DNA from: JBELHR01 sp049606855
GTDB lineage: Bacteria > Bacteroidota > Bacteroidia > Flavobacteriales > Flavobacteriaceae
DNA: 64,000 bases
Reading direction: 5' to 3'
Assembly: GCA_049606855.1 (NCBI GenBank)
Contig: JBMYVY010000006.1
Location: forward strand, 1 to 64,000
Under the pieces are notes generated by a model. The model had not been told where the DNA came from and did not search any database. It was given only the letters and a program-made list of their open reading frames with translations. This document shows positions 5,378-12,088 of this stretch, piece by piece. How positions within the stretch are numbered: position 1 is the stretch's first letter; every line of letters starts with the position of its first letter. Position numbers and translations under genes: made by a program.

Positions 5378-6955
5378 ATGAAATTAACTATTCCGAGTTC
5401 GATAATTGAGGTGAATTTGAGTCAATATGTAACAGGAAGATCTCAGCGCAACAAATCTATGTGTGATGCCGCTTATTTTGTCGTGTCTTTATTAACTCCT
5501 CCAATTTATAATTCAAAAGACTATCAATATTTGAAGGGTTTTAAACCTCTGTCAAGTAAAGATTTGAATAGAATGACTCGTAATAGATTTAACGAGGTTA
5601 AAACCATCCTTATGGACTCAAATTTAACCAAAAATGGTTCTATTCTTTTGTCAGATAATACATCTATCGCGGGAATTAAACATACTGGGTATAAACTTAA
5701 TCAATGGGTACTCGAGCAAACTGATTTTGTTGAAGTTGAAATTGACAATAAGTATGACACTCGAAAAGAAAAACTCAAATATGAATGGGAGTCAGAGATG
5801 AAATGTTTTGAAGATAGATACATTCACATCAAAGAGGCTATGGATCAATTTCAAATTACCATAGATGCAGCAGCTGCTGAAACTTACCTGAAAGAATTGA
5901 AAAAAAGGGTGTTGTCAAAGGTGATAAAGAAGAATAAAACTCAAGTGAAGAAATACTTCAAAAAATTACATAAAGTAATTGAGAATATCGAAAAGGGAGA
6001 ATTCAATTATTCTGTTTCGATGAGCAATCATAGAGTCAATTCGGTATTCACTTCGATGAAGAGAGAATTAAGATATTTTCTAAGAACAAATGGAGAATCT
6101 ATGATTGAAGTGGATATAAGTACCTCGCATCCATTTACCCTTGCAACCATTCTCACAGAGAATTTTTTTAAGGAGACTAACCATGGTTACAATCTTCATT
6201 CTCTATTCCCTCAATTATATAAGTCTTTAGAGTACTTGTGTGAATCTATAGAGTATCAAAATTATGTAGAGAAGTTTGTTAAATATATGATAGTAGAGTC
6301 TAATGTTATTAATGATAACTATATAGAATACAATACATATAAAGGGGATTTATTAACTAATATAAAATATCCTATACTGGATACATTCATATCATATATG
6401 TGTGGCAGGTTTTGGAGAAAAAAAGGAATCCAAAAATATCGGTCATTGAACTTCAAAAAAGACATTTATGAGTCAATAGGAAAGAATATTGGGATGACTC
6501 GTGAGAAGGTAAAAGATCAATTTCAACTCTACATTAATTTTTCTGACAAGAACAGAAGAGTCAATGTAGAACTCATCAAACATTTGGAAAAACAATTTAA
6601 CGAAGTAAGTAAACTTGTTCAGTTCATTTCCAATACAAAACACTTGAAAAATCCATTCTCATATCTAATTCAAAGATGTGAGTCCTATCTGTTTTTGAGG
6701 CATGGTTGTCTGGAATTGAGTAAAAATAATATCCCCTATATCACCATCCACGATAGTGTATTGTGTCAAAAAGAAAATAGGTATGGAGTTCAATATCTGT
6801 TAACTGATTCAATAAGTAAACAAACGGGATTAACTCCTGGAATCAAATTCAAAGAATTAGAGGATCCTTTTCCATCATTGGATGAAGCAGCAGCAGATAT
6901 AGCTGAATCAATTAGTTCAAAAAACAAAAAAACTAAAACATCAAAATCATTTTAA
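5378..6955 (+). CDS. Family-A-like palm-domain polymerase (TV-Pol-like) of a mobile element
   Basis: 525 residues. The C-terminal ~300 carry a palm-like core: NHRVNSVFTSMKRELRYFL (about 217-235), then the motif A aspartate in MIEVDISTSHP (about D246), a helical stretch with DIYESIG and TREKVKDQFQLYINFSDKN, then LIQRCESYLFL and motif C IPYITIHDSVL (HD about 458). The order and spacing match the TV-Pol group described by Iyer, Abhiman and Aravind in bacterial mobile elements and virophages, related to superfamily A DNA polymerases and T7-type RNA polymerases and proposed to have primase and polymerase activity. The N-terminal ~200 residues are charged and helical, of unknown fold. It probably primes and copies the element. 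A separate upstream motif precedes it; downstream, a 44-codon gene and the large serine recombinase follow with almost no spacing. The family call rests on motifs by eye. Confidence 0.72.
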   Translation: MKLTIPSSIIEVNLSQYVTGRSQRNKSMCDAAYFVVSLLTPPIYNSKDYQYLKGFKPLSSKDLNRMTRNRFNEVKTILMDSNLTKNGSILLSDNTSIAGIKHTGYKLNQWVLEQTDFVEVEIDNKYDTRKEKLKYEWESEMKCFEDRYIHIKEAMDQFQITIDAAAAETYLKELKKRVLSKVIKKNKTQVKKYFKKLHKVIENIEKGEFNYSVSMSNHRVNSVFTSMKRELRYFLRTNGESMIEVDISTSHPFTLATILTENFFKETNHGYNLHSLFPQLYKSLEYLCESIEYQNYVEKFVKYMIVESNVINDNYIEYNTYKGDLLTNIKYPILDTFISYMCGRFWRKKGIQKYRSLNFKKDIYESIGKNIGMTREKVKDQFQLYINFSDKNRRVNVELIKHLEKQFNEVSKLVQFISNTKHLKNPFSYLIQRCESYLFLRHGCLELSKNNIPYITIHDSVLCQKENRYGVQYLLTDSISKQTGLTPGIKFKELEDPFPSLDEAAADIAESISSKNKKTKTSKSF

Positions 6956-6959
6956 GGCA

Positions 6960-7094
6960 ATGAATAAGACAGAGTCTAAAAAAATAATCTCGTTAGAGCT
7001 GAATGGTATTTCTAACGAAGATATAGCGCGTATCCAGTTATTATTGGAGAAATTAGCAATTATTGAATACGAAACCTATAAAGAAGCGGTATAA
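6960..7094 (+). CDS. Small 44-residue protein between polymerase and recombinase
   Basis: ATG at 6960-6962, only 4 bases after the polymerase stop; TAA at 7092-7094 overlaps the recombinase ATG at 7094 by one base (TAATG). The product starts MNKTESKKIISLELNG and is mostly one amphipathic helix (EDIARIQLLLEKLAIIEYE). The tight packing of three genes and the stop-start overlap argue that it is translated. I do not recognise it. A recombination directionality factor, polymerase accessory peptide or a mere coupling peptide are possible; small RDFs commonly sit next to large serine recombinases, but this has no visible DNA-binding motif. Confidence 0.62.
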   Translation: MNKTESKKIISLELNGISNEDIARIQLLLEKLAIIEYETYKEAV

Positions 7095-8656
7095 TGAGAA
7101 CAATAATCTATAAAAGGGTATCAACTGATGATCAGGCAGATCGAGGGTTCTCTTTACAACATCAAGAGACTGTATTAAAACAATTCTGTTCGATCAATAA
7201 CTATCCAATTGTAGATGTTTATACTGAAGACTACTCTGGTAAAGATTTTAATCGACCCGAATGGAACAAAATTATATCGTACCTCAAAAAGAATAAAGGT
7301 AAGGTTGATCAGATCTTATGTTTAAGGTGGGATCGTTGGTCAAGAAATCAATATTTGGCTCTAAAAGAGATAAAGACTTTAGATAAATTAGGAGTACTAA
7401 TTTCTACTGTAGAACAACCCATCGACCTATCAAGTCCTGATTCTAAGGTCCTTCTCAGTATATATTTAACCCTTCCAGAAGTAGAGAATGATAAAAATTC
7501 AATCAGAACCATTGAAGGATCAAGAAGAGCAAGAATAGAAGGTTGCTGGACAGGTTCTGCTCCAAGAGGATACAGTAATTGTCGTGTTGAAGGTAAATCA
7601 ACTCTTGAACCAAATGAAGCTGCACCATATATAAAAGAATGTTTTGAACGGATGGTGCTCGGGGTTTATTCTGCTAATGAAGTTAGAAAATATATCAATG
7701 AACAGAAATATCCTTACAAGGGTAAATCCTTCAATATCACCAAACAAACATTTTATAATATCATTAGGAATGTTGTTTATACAGGAAAAATCAGGGTAAA
7801 AGAGTACAAAAAAGAAGGGGAGCAGATTGTTATAGGATTACACCCACCAATTGTTTCAGACGACCTTTTTAAGAGGGCTAATGACTACTTAGATGGTAGG
7901 GTTAGAAATTTCGATTTTAAGTCTGATAAAACTGATTTATACCCATTGAAAGGGTTTATGAAATGTTCCGAACACGGTAGAACCATCACCGCATATAAGT
8001 GTCAAAGTGGTAACAAAAACTGGTATCATTACTATCTGTGTACCAAACCACGTTGCCAAAGATATAGAGTGGATTGGGCACATGAACAAATAAAAAAGTT
8101 ATTAGATACAATTTCATTCACTGCTGGTATGGTAAAAGTTTATAAATCTCAACTCGAGTCACTAATTGACCGAGACGATGTAACAAGAAAAACCGAAATT
8201 AAAAGAATTCAGGCTGAGATTGAAAAGTTTGTGACGCGACAAACCAACTTGCAAAACTTATTTCTTGACGGAGATATCACCTCTTCTGATTACAACGAAA
8301 TGAAGAGTAGAATCGAGTCTGAGTTAAGTGATAAACAGGTTAAGTTGGAACGGTTGAAGTCCACGAAGAGTCCATTTAAAGTGTATTTGAATAAAACTCT
8401 CCCAATGATTGAAAACCTAAGTCATTATTGGGATAAGGCAGATGGAAAAACCAAAAAGAAGATTCTTGGTTGCATCTTTACTGAAAAATTCGAAAATTTC
8501 GATTTTGAGAGTTGCAACAACATTTTCACTCCAGAAATTAAGTCTATTATGTTGGCCAGCAAGGTTTTACGGAGGAATAAAAATAAAAAGGAGGTCAAAA
8601 ATGACCTCCTGTCTATGATGGCTCCCCCTCAAGGACTCGAACCTTGGACCCTCTGA
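7094..8656 (+). CDS. Large serine recombinase (integrase) whose C-terminus is encoded by the tRNA-Asn junction
   Basis: 520 codons. The N-terminal resolvase domain has the nucleophile in YKRVSTDDQ (Ser 10) and the arginine motif LRWDRWSRN. It is followed by the recombinase domain (about 150-300: GSAPRGYSN, and the NIIRNVVYTGKIRVK stretch), a zinc-ribbon-like zone (GFMKCSEHG, then YYLCTKPRC) and a long coiled-coil (about 355-445), the layout of phage and element integrases of the PhiC31/TP901-1 type. The start overlaps the stop of the 44-residue gene (TAATG). The last residues (MMAPPQGLEPWTL) are antisense tRNA-Asn, so the true C-terminus in the excised form may differ. It very likely integrates and excises this element at the tRNA-Asn gene. 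Confidence 0.93.
   Translation: MRTIIYKRVSTDDQADRGFSLQHQETVLKQFCSINNYPIVDVYTEDYSGKDFNRPEWNKIISYLKKNKGKVDQILCLRWDRWSRNQYLALKEIKTLDKLGVLISTVEQPIDLSSPDSKVLLSIYLTLPEVENDKNSIRTIEGSRRARIEGCWTGSAPRGYSNCRVEGKSTLEPNEAAPYIKECFERMVLGVYSANEVRKYINEQKYPYKGKSFNITKQTFYNIIRNVVYTGKIRVKEYKKEGEQIVIGLHPPIVSDDLFKRANDYLDGRVRNFDFKSDKTDLYPLKGFMKCSEHGRTITAYKCQSGNKNWYHYYLCTKPRCQRYRVDWAHEQIKKLLDTISFTAGMVKVYKSQLESLIDRDDVTRKTEIKRIQAEIEKFVTRQTNLQNLFLDGDITSSDYNEMKSRIESELSDKQVKLERLKSTKSPFKVYLNKTLPMIENLSHYWDKADGKTKKKILGCIFTEKFENFDFESCNNIFTPEIKSIMLASKVLRRNKNKKEVKNDLLSMMAPPQGLEPWTL
8584..8612 (-). terminator. Intrinsic terminator of the tRNA-Asn gene, lying inside the recombinase frame
   Basis: Perfect 9-base arms AGGAGGTCA (8589-8597) and TGACCTCCT (8602-8610) with an A4 loop, followed on the minus strand by a T-rich tract (complement of 8581-8588). 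It lies 9 bases past the tRNA 3' end. It also lies within the last codons of the large serine recombinase. Confidence 0.7.
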
Positions 8657-8695
8657 TTAACAGTCAGATGCTCTAACCAACTGAGCTAAGGAGGA
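8622..8695 (-). tRNA. tRNA-Asn (GTT), copy 1, at the element junction
   Basis: The 74-base minus-strand sequence folds into a complete cloverleaf: acceptor TCCTCCT pairs with AGGGGGA (one T-G), D arm AGCTCAGTTGGTTAGAGC, anticodon loop CTGTTAA with anticodon GTT, T-arm GGTTCGAGTCC, discriminator G. Immediately after comes CCA (8619-8621), so the 3' CCA is encoded here, unlike in copy 2. A TATCTTTGC promoter box lies just upstream. The element lies on the 3' side of the tRNA, as expected for integration at a tRNA 3' end. Confidence 0.95.
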
Positions 8696-8705
8696 ATTTG
8701 CGAGG

Positions 8706-8714
8706 GCAAAGATA
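8706..8714 (-). promoter_or_regulatory. Promoter -7 box of tRNA-Asn copy 1
   Basis: The minus strand reads TATCTTTGC, a perfect TAnnTTTG match ending 11 bases before the tRNA 5' end. The same box precedes copy 2 and is part of the 94-base repeat. Confidence 0.6.
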
Positions 8715-8761
8715 ATAGATTTCAGCAGTCATGCAATAAAATATTTAAATTTTAACACCTT

Positions 8762-10102
8762 TTATCGCTGTTGATGAGTATCTATCCTGGGAATCAATAA
8801 GAAAGCATCTTGACGTCCATTGACATACCTAAAGCCTTTGGAACCAAAATAACCAGCTTCCTCGAGCATTACCCTGATGTCTCTTTTCCACTCTTCAATA
8901 TAAACTGTAGTATTCAATTCGATTGCGTAAACAGTATTCACGTTTAATAGGTAATCCCCAGTCACAGGCACTCCATCTTGTTTATCCCACATTCCTATGG
9001 TGACCCCTGAGGAATGTCCATATGAGCCTAAAGGATGGGTGTAAATCGAAGGTCTTAGACCCTCAGACTTAGCTTCCTCTAGTGATTTTTTTAATATATC
9101 ATTCCCGCTTTTACCTGCTACAAAGTTATTTGTGAAAATATCTTGAACTCGATTCCCTTCATGAAAAGCCTTCACTAAAAAATCTGGAGCCTGCTCTTCT
9201 CCAGGCTTTAAAACATAAGCCAATTCCTGACAGTCCGTATTCAACCTTAAATAGGTAATTCCAAAATCACAATGCAATAAATCACCTGGCAAAATAATCT
9301 GATCATTCGGACGGTCTGAAAATGAGTACAGATGAGATTTATGGTCCTCATTGGTTCTTTGAACATCTACCGTAGGGTGAAACCATGTATCCAAACCTAA
9401 GGACCTCACTCGATCTCGCATCCACCATTCAACTTGAGAGGTTGTTGTTATCCCAGGGCTTATTACTTTTTCGGAAAATGCTTCTTCAATTATATCATGA
9501 GTTATGCTAACCAATTGCTCGTAGATAACCATTTCTCTTTCGGTTCTCGTCTCGATCCAAGCTGTACCCAAAGGTTGAGCTGAAACCACTCGCGATTTAT
9601 ACTTTTTCGGAAGGTAGTCCATAAAAGTTTTATAATCTGTATAATCTATTCCATCAGCAATATTAAAATGATCAGAATAGTTCAAACCTATTTTATCAGG
9701 ATTTCTCTCTTGAATAATCTCCATGAGTCTCTTCCATTGATCAGGCTGCTTGGAACGATCCCAAGCAGATTGAATATTTGCTCCGAAATTATAGGGAGCT
9801 ACAGCCAATCTATCCAAGCGGTTTTGGGATTTATTTCTATAAAAAACCAGTATTGTTCTTCTCCTTGCGTTTAACCAATCCGCAGGTAACATGTTTTTTA
9901 AAATTGGATCTTCATTGTATTCTCTCGAGATCAAAATCCACATATCAATCCCGCTTTTGTCCATTAATTCAGGGAGTAAATTTTCAAAACGGTCAGCCAA
10001 AATATCATCAACAATTTCCGCTCGAGATTCCTCGTTTAGAATTTGCTGAGCAGATACTTTTACCATGAACATGAGAAGGAATAAAAAGAGTAGGTTTTTC
10101 AT
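8762..10102 (-). CDS. Exported M24-family metallopeptidase (Xaa-Pro aminopeptidase-like)
   Basis: 446 residues with a signal peptide (MKNLLFLFLLMFMVKVSAQ). The N-terminal creatinase-like domain is followed by the pita-bread catalytic domain. All five metal ligands of the M24 family can be seen: Asp in LLHCDFGITY and LNTDCQE, His in THPLGSYGHSSG, Glu in AIELNTTVY and Glu in MLEEAGYFG. The family cleaves N-terminal residues before proline or hydrolyses related amidino substrates; with a signal peptide it would act in the periplasm or as a lipid-free exported enzyme. It is alone on the minus strand between the element's tRNA and a divergent operon. Substrate specificity is not known. Confidence 0.9.
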   Translation of the reverse strand: MKNLLFLFLLMFMVKVSAQQILNEESRAEIVDDILADRFENLLPELMDKSGIDMWILISREYNEDPILKNMLPADWLNARRRTILVFYRNKSQNRLDRLAVAPYNFGANIQSAWDRSKQPDQWKRLMEIIQERNPDKIGLNYSDHFNIADGIDYTDYKTFMDYLPKKYKSRVVSAQPLGTAWIETRTEREMVIYEQLVSITHDIIEEAFSEKVISPGITTTSQVEWWMRDRVRSLGLDTWFHPTVDVQRTNEDHKSHLYSFSDRPNDQIILPGDLLHCDFGITYLRLNTDCQELAYVLKPGEEQAPDFLVKAFHEGNRVQDIFTNNFVAGKSGNDILKKSLEEAKSEGLRPSIYTHPLGSYGHSSGVTIGMWDKQDGVPVTGDYLLNVNTVYAIELNTTVYIEEWKRDIRVMLEEAGYFGSKGFRYVNGRQDAFLLIPRIDTHQQR

Positions 10103-10266
10103 AATTCTAGATTTTAGATAAATATAGATAAAGAAATCTAAACCATTTACGCTATCCGCGTGTGTGAAATTTTCGAAACCTCAAAAAATTAATCATCAAT
10201 TGGTCTACCTTCTTTTCATCTATCTTATTTTAGCTTAAATCCATATATTTGAACAAAACCTAAATT

Positions 10267-10452
10267 ATGGAAGAATCAAAAAGACCTACAATTCAAATTA
10301 GTGCTAGTGGAAAAGTAATTGTAAAAAATGCAGGAGACATATTACTATTAGATCACGAAGGAAATGAAATCCCGAGTAGAAATCGCTTCTCACTTTGTAA
10401 TTGCGGCTTAACTGCAAATGCACCGTTTTGCGACGGAGCTCACAACAACTAA
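10267..10452 (+). CDS. CDGSH iron-sulfur domain protein
   Basis: 61 residues. The C-terminus has the CDGSH [2Fe-2S] binding motif with three cysteines and one histidine: C44, C46, C55 and H59 (LCNCGLT then APFCDGAH). The full domain is at the C-terminus; the first ~40 residues (TIQISASGKVIVKN) are typical of the small bacterial single-domain members. These proteins are soluble and their job in bacteria is mostly unknown, with redox or cluster transfer proposed. It is the first gene of a three-gene operon with an XdhC-like and a MobA-like protein, which have roles in molybdenum cofactor handling. The next start is only one base after its stop. Confidence 0.92.
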   Translation: MEESKRPTIQISASGKVIVKNAGDILLLDHEGNEIPSRNRFSLCNCGLTANAPFCDGAHNN

Positions 10453-10453
10453 A

Positions 10454-11473
10454 ATGACACATGAGTTTATAAGCATACTAAATAAAGGTCTTGATTGGAA
10501 AAATCAAGGTTTTGATTTGGCGATTGCTACGGTCGTTCATCTTCAAGGATCTTCATACAGAAGACCAGGAGTTAGTATGCTTATAAATGACAATTTGGAT
10601 TATTTTGGAGCAGTAAGCGGTGGCTGTGTTGAAAAGGCAATTTTACAACAAGCACGCGCTGTTTTTTCAACAGGAAGTTCTAAGTTAATGACCTACGACG
10701 GAAGAATTCGTTTGGGCTGTGAAGGGGTTTTAACAATTTTAATTGAACCATTTAACCCCGATAAAAATCTTAAATCAAGGATAAATATAATCCTAGAAAA
10801 ACGAAAGTCCTTTAAACTAATTAGCTCCTTTAATTTAAAGGAGGATGACTCGAATAATGATGCTCATTCAGTTTTGGAAATTGATGGGTCTCATTTTAAT
10901 TTAGCTTCAAAAAAATACAGTGTAGTTGATTTTGAAAATCAATTCACGAAGGAATTTTTACCCCCTTATCGTTTAATCATTTTCGGTACAGAACACGATG
11001 CAGTAAGTCTAAGTGAAACTGCTAACAACTTGGGCTGGCAGATCGATTTGGTTTACGACCCAAAAGAAACAATAGAACCCCAATATTTCTCAAAAATCAA
11101 CAAATTTTATCCAAGAACCTTTGAATCTATTTCCAGTCTAATCTTAGATTCCCGGAGTGCAGTTGTGTTAATGAGTCACAGTTATACTAAAGATTTAGAA
11201 GCACTTGTATTTCTTAGTAAATTATCAAGAGCTCCTTTTATTGGCCTTTTAGGACCAGCTAAAAGAAGAAGCAAATTAATTGATGACCTAAGCGAAATGA
11301 ATCACGAATTAGATCCCGATTTTCTAGATTGTGTTTTTGGGCCTATTGGACTTGATTTAGGTGCTGAAACTGCTCAAGAAATAAGCCTATCGATATGTGC
11401 GCAAATTCTCAGCTATTTCAGACTAAAAGATTCAAAACCTCTGTACAAAACTAATAGCTCTATTCATGCATAA
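10454..11473 (+). CDS. XdhC/CoxI-family protein
   Basis: 339 residues from ATG 10454 (MTHEFISILNKG); the frame is also open upstream to 10418, but that overlaps the CDGSH gene. The N-terminal XdhC/CoxI domain shows the conserved ATVVHLQGSSYRRPG and GAVSGGCVEKA motifs. A C-terminal Rossmann-like domain (RLIIFGTEHDAVSLSETA, then LIDDLSE) completes the usual two-domain form. XdhC binds molybdenum cofactor, helps its sulfuration and inserts it into xanthine dehydrogenase-type enzymes. The 3' end overlaps the MobA-like gene by 8 bases. No xanthine dehydrogenase gene is nearby, so the client enzyme lies elsewhere or is absent. Confidence 0.9.
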   Translation: MTHEFISILNKGLDWKNQGFDLAIATVVHLQGSSYRRPGVSMLINDNLDYFGAVSGGCVEKAILQQARAVFSTGSSKLMTYDGRIRLGCEGVLTILIEPFNPDKNLKSRINIILEKRKSFKLISSFNLKEDDSNNDAHSVLEIDGSHFNLASKKYSVVDFENQFTKEFLPPYRLIIFGTEHDAVSLSETANNLGWQIDLVYDPKETIEPQYFSKINKFYPRTFESISSLILDSRSAVVLMSHSYTKDLEALVFLSKLSRAPFIGLLGPAKRRSKLIDDLSEMNHELDPDFLDCVFGPIGLDLGAETAQEISLSICAQILSYFRLKDSKPLYKTNSSIHA

Positions 11474-12053
11474 TGTTGCAATAGTTATTTTAGCTGCAGG
11501 AGCGTCAAGTCGAATGCATAGACCTAAGGCCCTACTCCCATGGCCGAAAGAATCCTTAATCAGACATCACTTAAATCTTTTAAAAAATTTACCTGTGGAT
11601 ATTTTCATCTGCAGTGGCAAGCATCATCAGGAAATTTCTGATGAATTATCAGAGAACTCTGCTACTATTCTCTTCCACGAAAACTGGGAAAAAGGCATGG
11701 GCTCCAGCATCGCTTTTTCCTGTGCTCAATTAAACAATTATGAGAGTTTACTCCTTATGGCTGTTGATCAACCCCTTGTCAGCACCGCTCATTTACTGAA
11801 AATAATCAAAACCGCTGCAGATAAAAAAGATCATATTATTTACTCTTCAAATCCCGAAATTCAATTTAGCATCCCTGTTCTATTTCCCAAATCAAAATAT
11901 CCTGAGCTCAAACTATTATCAAATGATAAGGGTGCAAAAAAAATTGTTCAAGAGAGTTCAAAAAACATAAAAGTTGAGGTCTCTGCTTTGGAGTTATCAG
12001 ACATGGATACCCAAGAGGATTACAATTATTTATTTCAATTTGCTCATCACTAA
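11466..12053 (+). CDS. MobA/MocA-like nucleotidyltransferase
   Basis: 195 residues with the GT-A nucleotidyltransferase signature LAAGASSRMHRPKALLPW at the N-terminus (about 9-26) and the acidic AVDQPLVS motif (about 98-105) that positions the metal and cofactor. This is the family of MobA (GTP:molybdopterin guanylyltransferase) and MocA (CTP:molybdopterin cytidylyltransferase). Fused operon position with XdhC favours a MocA-like role, making the dinucleotide form of the cofactor for a xanthine dehydrogenase-type enzyme. Which nucleotide is used cannot be told by eye. The start lies within the end of the XdhC gene. Confidence 0.85.
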   Translation: MHNVAIVILAAGASSRMHRPKALLPWPKESLIRHHLNLLKNLPVDIFICSGKHHQEISDELSENSATILFHENWEKGMGSSIAFSCAQLNNYESLLLMAVDQPLVSTAHLLKIIKTAADKKDHIIYSSNPEIQFSIPVLFPKSKYPELKLLSNDKGAKKIVQESSKNIKVEVSALELSDMDTQEDYNYLFQFAHH

Positions 12054-12088
12054 TTTTATCCTAATTTTAGAGACAACAACCTAATCAA

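Larger units (their letters stand above)
8621..8714. repeat. 94-bp perfect direct repeat, copy 1 (tRNA-Asn with promoter box)
   Basis: These 94 bases are identical to 15931-16024. The repeat covers the whole tRNA-Asn gene, its leader and the -7 promoter box. Identity ends sharply on both sides: 8620 G versus 15930 A, and 8715 A versus 16025 G. Confidence 0.9.

Noticed and set aside
1..8600. Left attachment site as a tRNA-Asn 3' fragment
   Set aside because: I looked for the tRNA 3' sequence on both strands left of 8600 and saw no copy. Serine integrases may leave only a very short core, so the left end stays open.
8621..8656. APPQGLEPWTL as a functional recombinase C-terminus
   Set aside because: These residues are the antisense of tRNA-Asn and arise wherever an ORF runs into this tRNA.
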